Assembly (NCBI GenBank): GCA_045540115.1
Contig: JAZQGR010000082.1
Location: 1 to 64,000, forward strand
Direction: 5' to 3'
Length of the DNA: 64,000 nt
DNA from: Colimorpha_A sp045540115
GTDB lineage: Bacteria > Bacillota > Clostridia > Oscillospirales > CAG-272
Within the stretch, counting starts at the first letter, position 1, and the number at the start of each line of letters is the position of its first letter. Both the position numbers and the translations under genes were made by a program. This document shows positions 25,057 to 34,423 of the stretch, in pieces. The notes under the pieces were generated by a model. It made no database searches. It saw only the letters and a program-made list of their open reading frames with translations, and was not told the origin of the DNA.

Positions 25057-26429
25057 TGACAAAGATTCTTCAATACGGTCAGGGCAACTTTCTTCGTGCC
25101 TTTGCCGACACGTATTTCAACACGCTTAACGAGGAGGGCGGGGATTATTCCGTCACGGTCATAAAGCCGATACCGATGGGAGATCTTTCCGACTTCGATA
25201 AGCAGAACAACGTCTATCACACCGTTCTTCGCGGAAGCAAGGACGGAAGAAGCGTTGAGGACGTATACAGGATCGAGGTTCTCGACAAGGTGCTTTCGCC
25301 CTTCGAGGATCCCGACAGCTACTATGCGCTTGCTCGCGATCCCGAGCTTAAGATCATTGTTTCGAACACCACCGAGGCGGGAATCTGCTTTAACGGTGAT
25401 GACGATATAAACGGCTTTGAGGATATAACCTATCCCGCAAAGCTTACAAAATTCTTGCTTGAACGCTTTCGGGCGGGTCTCGGCGGGGTTTATCTCCTCC
25501 CCGTTGAGCTCATTGATAACAATGCGGACGTTTTACGCGATTGCGTCGGTCGTTACATTGAGCTCTGGGATCTGCCTGAAACGTTTAAGATATGGAACGA
25601 GAAGGAGAATTACTACTGCAATACCCTTGTCGACCGTATCGTCTCGGGTTATCCCCGCGATATAGAAACGAAGGAGCGTCTTACCGCTCTTATCGGTGAA
25701 AACGACGCGCTTATGACGATAGGCGAGCCCTTCGGACTCTGGGCTATCGAAAACAAGGGAGATATTGCCGACTACGTAAAGGAAGGCAAGCACAATATCG
25801 AGGTCGTTCTGACGAACGATATCGGATATTACAAGAAGCGCAAGGTTCGTGTTCTTAACGGAAGCCATACGAATCTCGTTCCCGCGGGACTCTGGGAGGG
25901 TGAGCACACCGTTTACGATTGTATGATGAACGAAAAGCTTCGTTCCTTCCTGCTCGAAACTCTCGAAAACGAGATCGTTCCTTTCGTATCAAACGATATA
26001 AATGCGACAAAGGTGTTTGCCGACAGCGTGCTTGACCGCTTCGCGAATCCTTACCTTAACCATCAGCTTACCTCTATCGCGCTTAACAGCATCTCGAAAT
26101 GGAGAGCGAGAAATCTGCCGTCCTTCAAGGATTATTACGAGAAGCACGGCGTTGTCGCGCCTAATATGACAAAGGGCTTCGCATATCTTATGCAGCTTTA
26201 CCGTTCCGTTTCGGAATGCGAGGGAAAGTACGTTGCGTCACTTCCGAGCCGCAAGATCGAGGTGGTCGACGATAAGCCCTATCTTGATTATTTCGTCGGC
26301 GGCGGAAGCGTTGAAGCCTTTATGAAGGACGAAAAGGTATGGGGCGAGGATCTTACCGCATACGAAGGATTCCTTTCTTCGGTGCTTAAGTACGTTAAGG
26401 CTCTTGAAAATGGAGAATCGCTTATATGA
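25056..26429 (+). CDS. uxaB: Tagaturonate reductase
   Basis: 457 residues of the mannitol dehydrogenase superfamily. N-terminal ILQYGQGNFLRAFADTY is diagnostic of the UxaB branch, and KRKVRVLNGSHTN carries the catalytic lysine and the asparagine/histidine of the active site. It reduces tagaturonate to altronate with NADH. Its start overlaps the stop of the esterase gene (TAATG) and its stop overlaps the uxaA start (ATGA), so the three are translationally coupled. Confidence 0.9.
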   Translation: MTKILQYGQGNFLRAFADTYFNTLNEEGGDYSVTVIKPIPMGDLSDFDKQNNVYHTVLRGSKDGRSVEDVYRIEVLDKVLSPFEDPDSYYALARDPELKIIVSNTTEAGICFNGDDDINGFEDITYPAKLTKFLLERFRAGLGGVYLLPVELIDNNADVLRDCVGRYIELWDLPETFKIWNEKENYYCNTLVDRIVSGYPRDIETKERLTALIGENDALMTIGEPFGLWAIENKGDIADYVKEGKHNIEVVLTNDIGYYKKRKVRVLNGSHTNLVPAGLWEGEHTVYDCMMNEKLRSFLLETLENEIVPFVSNDINATKVFADSVLDRFANPYLNHQLTSIALNSISKWRARNLPSFKDYYEKHGVVAPNMTKGFAYLMQLYRSVSECEGKYVASLPSRKIEVVDDKPYLDYFVGGGSVEAFMKDEKVWGEDLTAYEGFLSSVLKYVKALENGESLI

Positions 26430-27823
26430 AAACGCTTGTTATAAATGAAAAGGATAACGTTGCCGTCGCTCTTGAGGACGGCACGGTAGCGAAGGGACAT
26501 AAATTCGCCCGCCGCGACATTCGTAAGGGCGAAACGGTCATAAAATACGGCGAGATCATCGGTCGTGCGACTGCCGATATCAAGGAGGGCGAGTGGGTAC
26601 ACAGCCATAACGTCCGCTCCCATCTCGACGAGGATATGGAATACAGCTACAACCCGATCGAATGCCCGAAGGGAAGCGGTCACGATACCTTTATGGGTTA
26701 TCGCCGTCCCTACGGTGAGACGGGTATCCGTAACGAGATATACATCATCCCGACTGTCGGATGCATAAATCAGGTCTGTATCAAGATGTGCGAGCAGGCG
26801 CAGAAGCTGATCGGCGGAACGCTTGAGGGTATATATACCTTTACTCATCAGTTCGGCTGCTCTCAGCTCGGCGACGATAACGAGAATATAAAGAAGCTTC
26901 TTTGCGCGATCGCGCTGAATCCTAATGCCGCTTACGTTCTTTTCGTCGGTCTCGGCTGCGAAAACAACGGTCTGTCCGGCATCAAGGAGTATCTTGCGCC
27001 ATTTGGCCGTGACAACATCGAGTTCTTCAACTGTCAGGAGGTCGAGGACGAGATCGCATACGGTCTTGGTATAATCGAAAAATTCGCCGAAAAGGCAAAG
27101 GAATGCGAAAGGGAAGAACGCCCCTATTCCGAGCTTAAGATCGGTCTTAAGTGCGGCGGATCCGACGGATTTTCGGGTATTACCGCAAATCCCCTTGTCG
27201 GCACCGTTTCAGACCGCGTTATAGCTGCGGGCGGAAGCACGGTTCTTACCGAGGTTCCCGAAATGTTCGGCGCAGAGCAGATCCTGATGAACAGATGCGA
27301 AAGCCAAGAGGTCTACGAGGCGTACGAAAAGATGATCGTAAACTTCAAGAAATTCTATACCGACCACGGATTCCCCGTATACGAGAATCCCAGCCCCGGA
27401 AACAAGGCAGGCGGAATCACGACGCTTGAAGAAAAGTCGCTCGGCTGTATAAAGAAGGGCGGCAGTTCAGCTGTCGTTGACGTTCTTTCCTACGGCGACA
27501 GAGTGAAAAAGACGGGGCTTTCCGTTCTTGACGCGCCGGGTAACGACCTCATCGCCGCGACGGCGCTTGCGGCGGCGGGCTGTCAGCTTGTCCTCTTTAC
27601 AACGGGAAGAGGAACGCCATTTTCGACCTTCGTTCCGACGATGAAGATATCGACGAACGAGGCGCTTAGCTCAAAGAAGAACGGCTGGATAGACTTCAGC
27701 GCCCACAGTATGGACGCCGAAGGACTTTACGACCTCATCAAAAAGACGGTAAACGGCGAATATATCTGCAAGAGCGAATGCGTTCGCGAGATCGCCTTCT
27801 ATAAAACGGGCGTTACCCTTTGA
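26426..27823 (+). CDS. uxaA: Altronate dehydratase
   Basis: 465 residues. The N-terminal SAF domain (about 1-80, ARRDIRKGETVIKYGEI) and the C-terminal galactarate/altronate dehydratase core (GYRRPYGETGIRNEIYIIPT in part, TVGCINQVC, LKCGGSDGFSGITANPLVG in part) are fused in one chain. Cysteines in THQFGCSQLGDD and the core are conserved iron ligands. It dehydrates altronate to 2-keto-3-deoxygluconate. Last gene of its operon. Confidence 0.93.
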   Translation: MKTLVINEKDNVAVALEDGTVAKGHKFARRDIRKGETVIKYGEIIGRATADIKEGEWVHSHNVRSHLDEDMEYSYNPIECPKGSGHDTFMGYRRPYGETGIRNEIYIIPTVGCINQVCIKMCEQAQKLIGGTLEGIYTFTHQFGCSQLGDDNENIKKLLCAIALNPNAAYVLFVGLGCENNGLSGIKEYLAPFGRDNIEFFNCQEVEDEIAYGLGIIEKFAEKAKECEREERPYSELKIGLKCGGSDGFSGITANPLVGTVSDRVIAAGGSTVLTEVPEMFGAEQILMNRCESQEVYEAYEKMIVNFKKFYTDHGFPVYENPSPGNKAGGITTLEEKSLGCIKKGGSSAVVDVLSYGDRVKKTGLSVLDAPGNDLIAATALAAAGCQLVLFTTGRGTPFSTFVPTMKISTNEALSSKKNGWIDFSAHSMDAEGLYDLIKKTVNGEYICKSECVREIAFYKTGVTL

Positions 27824-27871
27824 GACGGATTGCGTTTTTGCCGACAAAACCAAATAATCCGTTCAAAAAGG

Positions 27872-27900
27872 TTGAAATCCCAAGCCCTTTAGTTTATAAT
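27872..27900 (+). promoter_or_regulatory. Promoter of uxaC-eda-kdgK
   Basis: TTGAAA, 17-base spacer, TATAAT, followed by AAAAAGGAGAT ten bases before the uxaC ATG. No terminator separates uxaA from it, so read-through is also possible. Confidence 0.75.
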
Positions 27901-27935
27901 AAAGGTAATAATAAAGCTCTAAAAAGGAGATAATT

Positions 27936-29324
27936 ATGAGCTATATAAAGGAAAATTTTCTGCTGACCACAAAGACGGCGGAAAAGCTGTATAACGAATA
28001 CGCGGCAGATATGCCGATATTCGACTACCATTGCCATCTTCCCGAAAAGGTGATCCTTGAGAACAAGCAGTTCTCCGACCTTTACGAGATCTGGCTCTCG
28101 GGCGACCATTACAAGTGGCGTCTTATGAGAAACTACGGCGTTGACGAGGAGTACATTACGGGAAGCGCGTCAAACAAGGATAAGTTCCTTGCATACTGCC
28201 GCACTCTCGGTACCGCCTTCGGAAACCCGCTCTACCATTGGTCACAGGTAGAGCTTGAAACCTTCTTCGGCTGTACTTTAGACATCAACGAAAAGAACGC
28301 CGAGGCGATCTGGGAGCAGTGCAACACCTACATAAAGGAAAACAACGTTACTCCCCAAAGCCTTATCGAGGGCTCAAACGTTGCATATCTCTGCACGACG
28401 AACGAAATTTTCGACGACCTCACGACCTTTGAGGAGATCGAAAAGAAAAATTACGCTTTCAAGGTATATCCCGCATTCAGAGCAGACAAGATAATGAATA
28501 TCGAGGCTGACGCGTATCTGACCTTCGTAGGTAAGCTCGGAGATATTCAGTGTCTTAACTGTCTTGAACGCAAAATCGAGGAAAGACTGAAGGAGTTCAT
28601 CGCTCACGGAACCGTCGCGACCGATATCGCGCTTCAGAAGGTTTACCCCGTAGCGGCGAAGGAGGAAGCCGCAAAGGTGTTCGCAAGCCGTCTTGCAGGT
28701 AATCCCGTTTCCGCTTCGGAGCAGGAGATCTTCAAAGGATACCTTACATATTTCCTCTTCAAGCTTTATGCTAAGTATGATCTCGCGACCGAGCTTCACG
28801 TCGGTGCGATGAGAAACAATAACAGCGTTATGCTGAATAAGCTCGGTCTCGATACCGGCTATGACAGCATCGCCGAGGACAACAGCATCGCGAATATGTC
28901 GCGCCTGTTCGACCGACTCAATAACGAGGGCAGCCTTCCAAAGACCATTGTGTTCAACCTCAACCCGAAGATGAATACCGAGATCATGACTCTTATCGGC
29001 TCCTTCCAGGACAGCGTGGCGAAGGGCAAGATGCAGTTCGGCCCCGCTTGGTGGTTCCTCGACAATAAGGTCGGTATGGAAAATCATCTCCGCGACCTAA
29101 CCGCGACGGGACATATCGGCGCCTTCGTCGGTATGCTTACCGACAGCCGTTCCTTCCTCTCCTATCCCCGTCACCACTACTTCCGCCGTATTCTTTGCTC
29201 TTACTTCGGCGAGATGATGGAAAACGGCGAGATGACGGGCGATATCGAGCTTGTCGGAAGCGTAGTAAAGGACATTTGTATAAACAACGTAGTTGAATAT
29301 CTGGGGGTAAAGAAAAATGGATAA
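27936..29324 (+). CDS. uxaC: Glucuronate isomerase (uronate isomerase)
   Basis: 462 residues, full length. N-terminal FDYHCHLP (metal-binding HCH), the central YLCTTNEIFDD, and AWWFLDNKVGMENHL plus LTDSRSFLSYPRHHYFRR are all typical of uronate isomerase. It converts galacturonate to tagaturonate and glucuronate to fructuronate. It overlaps eda by eight bases. Confidence 0.94.
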   Translation: MSYIKENFLLTTKTAEKLYNEYAADMPIFDYHCHLPEKVILENKQFSDLYEIWLSGDHYKWRLMRNYGVDEEYITGSASNKDKFLAYCRTLGTAFGNPLYHWSQVELETFFGCTLDINEKNAEAIWEQCNTYIKENNVTPQSLIEGSNVAYLCTTNEIFDDLTTFEEIEKKNYAFKVYPAFRADKIMNIEADAYLTFVGKLGDIQCLNCLERKIEERLKEFIAHGTVATDIALQKVYPVAAKEEAAKVFASRLAGNPVSASEQEIFKGYLTYFLFKLYAKYDLATELHVGAMRNNNSVMLNKLGLDTGYDSIAEDNSIANMSRLFDRLNNEGSLPKTIVFNLNPKMNTEIMTLIGSFQDSVAKGKMQFGPAWWFLDNKVGMENHLRDLTATGHIGAFVGMLTDSRSFLSYPRHHYFRRILCSYFGEMMENGEMTGDIELVGSVVKDICINNVVEYLGVKKNG

Positions 29325-29877
29325 GCTCATTCCTGTTGTTGTAATCAAAGAATTAGGTGAGACCGATAAGATTCTCACCGCGCTCAAAAAGAGCGGAATC
29401 AACTGTGCGGAGATCACCTTCCGTACCGCTTGTGCCGCAGAGGCTATCGCTTACGCGGTCAAGAATTATCCCGAAATGAATATCGGTGCGGGAACTGTTA
29501 TCAATGCCGAACAGTGCGAGAAGGCACTTGAGGCAGGAGCGAAGTTCATCGTTTCGCCCGGTCTTTCGATCCCCGTTGCAGAGATCTGCAAGGAGAGAGG
29601 GATCACCTATTATCCCGGCTGTGTAACGCCTACCGAGATCATGCAGGCGCTCGAGCTCGGAATTACGGTCGTTAAGTTCTTCCCCGCAAACGTTTACGGC
29701 GGTCTTAAGGCTCTCAAGGCACTTGCGGCTCCCTTCCCGCAGATCAAGTTCATTCCGACGGGCGGAGTTGACAGAAACAATCTTGACGATTTCCTTAATT
29801 TCGATAAGGTATATGCAGTCGGCGGAAGCTTCATGGTAAGCGAAGCACTTGAGAAAATGGAGGCGGAAAACAAATGA
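29317..29877 (+). CDS. eda: 2-keto-3-deoxy-6-phosphogluconate aldolase
   Basis: 186 residues, about 20 fewer than most KDPG aldolases but complete: EITFRT (catalytic glutamate), GAGTVINAEQ, GCVTPTEI, the Schiff-base lysine in VVKFFPA, and the GGV phosphate site (IPTGGVDRNN). It splits KDPG to pyruvate and glyceraldehyde-3-phosphate. The start overlaps uxaC and the stop overlaps kdgK (ATGA). Confidence 0.93.
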   Translation: MDKLIPVVVIKELGETDKILTALKKSGINCAEITFRTACAAEAIAYAVKNYPEMNIGAGTVINAEQCEKALEAGAKFIVSPGLSIPVAEICKERGITYYPGCVTPTEIMQALELGITVVKFFPANVYGGLKALKALAAPFPQIKFIPTGGVDRNNLDDFLNFDKVYAVGGSFMVSEALEKMEAENK

Positions 29878-30896
29878 AAACAGCAGTAACCTTCGGCGAG
29901 CTTATGCTTCGTCTTGCGCCCGAAAACTATCTCAGATTCCTTCAGGCGGAAAAGTATCAGGCAACCTTCGGCGGCGCCGAGGCAAACGTGGCGGTATCGC
30001 TTGCAAATTACGGAATCAACGCTCAGTTCGTAACCAAGCTCCCGGCTCACGAGATCGGTCAGTCGGCGGTAAACAGCCTCCGCAAGTTCGGAGTTGATAC
30101 CTCGAAGATCGTTCGCGGAGGCGAGCGCGTCGGTATCTATTATTGTGAAAAAGGCGCTTCTCAGCGTCCGAGTAAGGTCATCTACGATCGCGCTTACAGT
30201 GCTATCGCAATGGCAAAGAAGGAGGATTTCGACTGGGATTCCATCCTCGACGGCGCTGAATGGTTCCACTTCACGGGTATTACTCCCGCTCTCTCCGACG
30301 AGATGGCTGAGATCACTCTTGAAGCCTGCAAGGCGGCAAGAGCAAAGGGAATCACCGTTTCCTGCGACCTTAACTTCCGCAAGAAGCTCTGGAGCAAGGA
30401 AAAGGCCGGACAGGTAATGGGAGAGATCTGCAAGTACGTTGACGTATGCATCGCAAACGAGGAGGATGCGAAGGACGTATTTGGAATCGAGGCAGACGGA
30501 AGCGACATCACGGGCGGAAAGCTTGACCGCGACGGATATATCTCGGTTGCGAAGAAGCTCACCGACCGCTTCGGCTTCAAGGCAGTTGCTATCACTCTCC
30601 GTGAGAGCAAGAGCGCAAACGACAACGACTGGTCGGGTATGCTCTACATCGGCGGTCAGGCATATTTCTCCAAGAAGTACAGCATTCATATCGTTGACCG
30701 CGTAGGCGGCGGCGACAGCTTCGGCGGCGGGCTTATCTATTCGATGATGAACGGCGTCGAGCCTCAGGCGGCAATCGAGTTTGCAATTGCGGCAAGCTGT
30801 CTCAAGCACTCGATAGAGGGCGACTACAATCTCGTTTCCGTAGCCGAGGTAATGACTCTCGCAGGCGGCGACGCAAGCGGACGAGTACAGAGATAA
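29874..30896 (+). CDS. kdgK: 2-keto-3-deoxygluconate kinase
   Basis: 340 residues of the PfkB sugar kinase family. N-terminal GGAEANVAVSLANYG, and a C-terminal signature DRVGGGDSFGGGL in which the usual GAGD anion hole reads GGGD; this variant is common in clostridial KDG kinases. It phosphorylates 2-keto-3-deoxygluconate to KDPG for Eda. Last gene of the operon, followed by a strong terminator. Confidence 0.92.
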   Translation: MKTAVTFGELMLRLAPENYLRFLQAEKYQATFGGAEANVAVSLANYGINAQFVTKLPAHEIGQSAVNSLRKFGVDTSKIVRGGERVGIYYCEKGASQRPSKVIYDRAYSAIAMAKKEDFDWDSILDGAEWFHFTGITPALSDEMAEITLEACKAARAKGITVSCDLNFRKKLWSKEKAGQVMGEICKYVDVCIANEEDAKDVFGIEADGSDITGGKLDRDGYISVAKKLTDRFGFKAVAITLRESKSANDNDWSGMLYIGGQAYFSKKYSIHIVDRVGGGDSFGGGLIYSMMNGVEPQAAIEFAIAASCLKHSIEGDYNLVSVAEVMTLAGGDASGRVQR

Positions 30897-30902
30897 TTAT
30901 AG

Positions 30903-30933
30903 AACGGGCGGATATACTGTCCGCCCGTTTGTT
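30903..30933 (+). terminator. Terminator of the uronate operon
   Basis: Ten-base stem AACGGGCGGA/TCCGCCCGTT followed by TGTTTG. Confidence 0.8.
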
Positions 30934-30967
30934 TGACGCTTAACATATCGATAACGAACAACGTTGT

Positions 30968-31133
30968 CTTGCCTTCCCCTGAGGGGAAGGTGTCAACCGA
31001 AGGTTGACGGATGAGGTGTTCCATAGGTGAAGTAACTAATTTTAGTAAATCGGGGTTTTTTTGTTCAATACACCTCATCCGACTTCGCTCGGCGTTGCCT
31101 CACTCAGCCACCTTCCCCTCAGGGGGAGGCAAG
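30968..31133. repeat. MITE-like element R2, complete copy
   Basis: Ends CTTGCCTTCCCCTGAGGGG and an inverted partner, with GGATGAGGTG and CACCTCATCC inside. It occupies most of the 275 bases between kdgK and the first DUF4091 gene, leaving about 38 bases for a leader with GGAG before the ATG at 31171. If this gene has its own promoter it must lie in or just before the repeat. Confidence 0.75.
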
Positions 31134-31170
31134 AAAGGAACGCCTACAAAATATTTATAGGAGAAACACT

Positions 31171-32673
31171 ATGAACACTAAAATTTCAAGCTGGCTGACT
31201 CACAGCTACGACAAGCTTCTTTCCGATTCCCCTGCCGCAACGGCAAAGGAATATACCGTATATATGGCTAAGGGCGAGACCGAGGGCTGTCAGATCGCTT
31301 TCCGTCCCGAAAGCGACGCGAAGATCTCTCTCAAGCTCGTATCGGGTGAGCGCAGTATGATTTACGGCATCACCTCCTGCGATCATAAGCATCTTATTGA
31401 GGGCAAGTATTATACCGACTCGACCGTTCCCTATAACGGCGATGAGATCGCAGTTGCGGCAAATGAGACTACCCCGTTCCTTATCGAGTTCAGAACATCG
31501 GCTAACGTAGAGGCGGGCGACCACGAGTTCGTTTTCGAAGCAAAGGACGGCGATAACGTTATCGGCAGCTACAAGGTGACTGTTCACGTATGGAATTTCG
31601 CCCTTCCCGTAAATAAGACGCTTCAGACCGCAGTAGGTCTTGGCAGATGGCGTATCGAGAGCCTGCACGGCTACTGTGACGACGAGCTTTACAAGAAGTA
31701 TTACGATATGCTCCTCGATCACGGCATCAGCGCGTACGTTCTTCCTTACGATATTCTTGACGATCGTGCGGACGCTTATATGTCAGACCCGCGTGTGACC
31801 TCCTTCTCGATGTACTGGGAGGCGGATGATGAGAAGCTTCTCAAGTACTATAACAAGGTAACAAGCAATCCCGAATGGACGAGAAAGGCGTTCTTCTATC
31901 CTCTTGACGAGCCGTATAAGCCCGAGCATCTCGAGGAGCTTCAGAAGAGAAGTGAGCGCCTTAAGGCGCTTTGCCCGAAGATCGGACGCACATCCCCTTT
32001 CTTCACCGATATTCAGATGGGCGAAAAGACCGATCAGGTCGACCACATGGCGCAGTATATCAATATCCACTGTCCTAAGCTCGCTCTTTACGACGACGTT
32101 ATGTCGCATGAGCGCTATCTTGACTACAAGCCCGAAAAGACCTTCTGGCAGAGAATGGACGATCTTATCGCGCGCGGAGACAAAATGTGGACATATATCT
32201 GCAACGCTCCGATAAAGCCCTACGGCGCGCTTTTCGCCGACTATCCCGGCAATTGGCAGAGACCGATCTTCTGGCAGTGCTATGAGAGAAGAGCAACCGG
32301 CTTCCTCTATTGGTCTTGCAACGCGTGGGATTATCACGGAACCAGAATCGATCCGTGGGAGACCGTCTGGAACAGCTGTATGGGAGGAAATCCCGGTGAG
32401 CCTAGCGTTCCCGTTTATGCGGAGGGAATCCTTTTCTATCCCGGAAAGAAGCTCGGAATCGACGGACCTATCCCCTCGCTCCGTATGAAGATATTCCGTG
32501 ACGGTATTGAGGATTACGAGATGTTCGTGCTCGCTGAAAAGCTTCTCGGACGCGAGTTCGTTATCGAAAAGATAAACGAGGTCACTCCCTCCCTTACCGA
32601 GTTTGCGTCGGATATCGACAAGATCACGGAAGTCAGAAAAGCCATCGGCGAAGCGATCGAAAAAGCAATATAA
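31171..32673 (+). CDS. DUF4091 glycoside-hydrolase-like protein, paralogue 1
   Basis: 500 residues, no signal peptide. An N-terminal beta-rich domain (1-150, WLTHSYDKLL and EGCQIAFRPE) is followed by a TIM-barrel-like region with FFYPLDEPYKPEHLEEL around 245 (an acidic pair in the position of a glycosidase catalytic site), then FLYWSCNAWD and the DUF4091 C-terminal signature GILFYPGKKLGIDGPIPSLR (in part) and FRDGIEDYE. The family lies near GH families acting on plant glycans but its activity is not established. It is about half identical in layout to the next gene. Confidence 0.82.
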   Translation: MNTKISSWLTHSYDKLLSDSPAATAKEYTVYMAKGETEGCQIAFRPESDAKISLKLVSGERSMIYGITSCDHKHLIEGKYYTDSTVPYNGDEIAVAANETTPFLIEFRTSANVEAGDHEFVFEAKDGDNVIGSYKVTVHVWNFALPVNKTLQTAVGLGRWRIESLHGYCDDELYKKYYDMLLDHGISAYVLPYDILDDRADAYMSDPRVTSFSMYWEADDEKLLKYYNKVTSNPEWTRKAFFYPLDEPYKPEHLEELQKRSERLKALCPKIGRTSPFFTDIQMGEKTDQVDHMAQYINIHCPKLALYDDVMSHERYLDYKPEKTFWQRMDDLIARGDKMWTYICNAPIKPYGALFADYPGNWQRPIFWQCYERRATGFLYWSCNAWDYHGTRIDPWETVWNSCMGGNPGEPSVPVYAEGILFYPGKKLGIDGPIPSLRMKIFRDGIEDYEMFVLAEKLLGREFVIEKINEVTPSLTEFASDIDKITEVRKAIGEAIEKAI

Positions 32674-32680
32674 AATCAAA

Positions 32681-32709
32681 AATCAGCCGTGAAAACGGCT
32701 GATTTTTTT
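32681..32709 (+). terminator. Terminator of DUF4091 paralogue 1
   Basis: Ten-base stem AATCAGCCGT/ACGGCTGATT followed by TTTTTG. Confidence 0.8.
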
Positions 32710-32719
32710 GCTTACTGTA

Positions 32720-32748
32720 TTGTATTATTCGAAAAGAGATGTTATAAT
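32720..32748 (+). promoter_or_regulatory. Promoter of DUF4091 paralogue 2
   Basis: TTGTAT, 17-base spacer, TATAAT, 30 bases before the ATG with AAGGAGG between. Confidence 0.75.
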
Positions 32749-32777
32749 TAAGAAAAAATTACAAGGAGGGCTATGTT

Positions 32778-34259
32778 ATGATAAAAACATGGATAACTCA
32801 CGGCTTTGATAAAATTGTCGGAAGTGCGAAGGCACCCGAGACGCTTTCTTCTTCGTACGACGTGTTTATGGCGAAAAACGAGGCGGAGGTTTGCCAGATT
32901 TCCTTTGTTTCCGACGAGAAAAAGAAGGTTAATATCAAGCTGAGCTCGGTTTTGGGAATTACTCATCAGCTTTATATAGAGCATTTCGTTCCCGTTCGCG
33001 GAGAGCTTTGGCCCGATCCGCTCGTTCCGACCGACGGCGAGGTCGAGCTTTCGAGCGAGACTCCGACAACGGTTATGATCGAATTTCGCTCAACTGCCGA
33101 AACGAAGGCGGGCGACTACACGGTGACAGCCGAAGCGGAATGCGACGGCGAGATCATCGGAAAATACACTGTAAATATCCGTGTATGGAATTTTGCAATG
33201 CCTGTCGCTCCGACCTGCGAAACGGCTGTTGGTCTCATTACGAGTCAGATCGCAAGATTCCATGGTCTTAGCGACGAGGAAGAAAAAAACGAAATGTACA
33301 AGAAGTACTACGATACTCTTCTCGATCATCGCATCAGCGCCTACTCTCTTCCTTACGAGCTGCTTGATCCGCGCGCAGATGCATATATGTCAGATCCCCG
33401 CGTAACTTCGTTTGCTTGCGACCTCGACCTCGGCGGCTACGGCTCGGCAAGAACTGAGGATGAGCTTAAGAAAATGGGCGAAAAGCTCGCTTCTAACCCC
33501 GATTGGCTACACAAGGCATACGTTTATCCGCTTGACGAGCCGACGACAATGGAGCATCTGATAAAGCTCAAGGAGCGCTCCGAGAAGCTTCATTCCCTTA
33601 TGCCCGGTGTTCATCAGGTCGTTCCCTTCTACGTTGACCTTGACGTCGACGAGAACACAGACCAGATCGAATATATGTCAAAGCTTCACGATATCTGGTG
33701 CCCGAAGGCGAAGCTTTTCGAGGATATTTACAGCGAGGAGCAGAAGAAAAAGTATGCGCCTGTTTACGACAGAATGAAGGAGTTCAAGAAAAAGGGAGAC
33801 CGCGTCTGGTGGTACGTTTGCAACTACCCTCAGCCGCCATACGTAAACATTTTCGCAAACGATCAGGGCCTCGGCAGCAGAATCCTTTTCTGGCTTCAGT
33901 ACAGATACGAGGTAGACGGTTTCCTTTACTGGGGAGCGAACTATTGGACACGTATCGACGATCCGTGGAATGACGTCGATACCTTCCGAAACGATATCCA
34001 CGGCGACGGCATACTCTTCTATCCCGGAACGAAGGTCGGTATCGACGGACCTGTCGTTTCGCACAGAATGAAGCTCGTCCGCGACGGTATTGACGATATT
34101 GACCTCTTCAATATAGCGGAAAAGGTGCTCGGACGCGAGAAGATCGTCGAAATGATCCTTTCTGCCGCGCCCTGCCAGACTGTTATAAATGAATCGAGCG
34201 ACGGATTTGCCAAGATCCGCGCCGAGATCGGAAATGCGCTTTCCGAAGCACTTTCGTAA
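32778..34259 (+). CDS. DUF4091 glycoside-hydrolase-like protein, paralogue 2
   Basis: 493 residues with the same plan as the previous gene: WITHGFDKIVG start, beta domain, HKAYVYPLDEPTTMEHL acidic motif, FLYWGANYW, and GILFYPGTKVGIDGPVVSHR (in part) then LVRDGIDDIDLFN. Also without a signal peptide, so both should work on imported oligosaccharides. Independent promoter and terminator suggest separate regulation of the two copies, perhaps for related linkages. Confidence 0.82.
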   Translation: MIKTWITHGFDKIVGSAKAPETLSSSYDVFMAKNEAEVCQISFVSDEKKKVNIKLSSVLGITHQLYIEHFVPVRGELWPDPLVPTDGEVELSSETPTTVMIEFRSTAETKAGDYTVTAEAECDGEIIGKYTVNIRVWNFAMPVAPTCETAVGLITSQIARFHGLSDEEEKNEMYKKYYDTLLDHRISAYSLPYELLDPRADAYMSDPRVTSFACDLDLGGYGSARTEDELKKMGEKLASNPDWLHKAYVYPLDEPTTMEHLIKLKERSEKLHSLMPGVHQVVPFYVDLDVDENTDQIEYMSKLHDIWCPKAKLFEDIYSEEQKKKYAPVYDRMKEFKKKGDRVWWYVCNYPQPPYVNIFANDQGLGSRILFWLQYRYEVDGFLYWGANYWTRIDDPWNDVDTFRNDIHGDGILFYPGTKVGIDGPVVSHRMKLVRDGIDDIDLFNIAEKVLGREKIVEMILSAAPCQTVINESSDGFAKIRAEIGNALSEALS

Positions 34260-34263
34260 CAAA

Positions 34264-34292
34264 AAAATCACGGCTGAAGCCGTGATTTTTTT
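34264..34292 (+). terminator. Terminator of DUF4091 paralogue 2
   Basis: Stem ATCACGGC/GCCGTGAT with A-run before and TTTTTTTG after. Confidence 0.8.
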
Positions 34293-34364
34293 GTTATTAT
34301 AATGCAATTTGATGTTGAGTGTGATTTTGATGAAAAAAACCGCGCTGAAACGATGTGTTTTTTG

Positions 34365-34393
34365 TTGACATTTACATAATTTAATATTATAAT
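34365..34393 (+). promoter_or_regulatory. Promoter of the phosphoesterase pair
   Basis: TTGACA, 17-base spacer, TATAAT; the best consensus promoter in the window. Start codon 34424 follows a GGAGG at 34414-34418. Confidence 0.8.
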
Positions 34394-34423
34394 ACATATA
34401 TAATGCACTCCACGGAGGTATAT

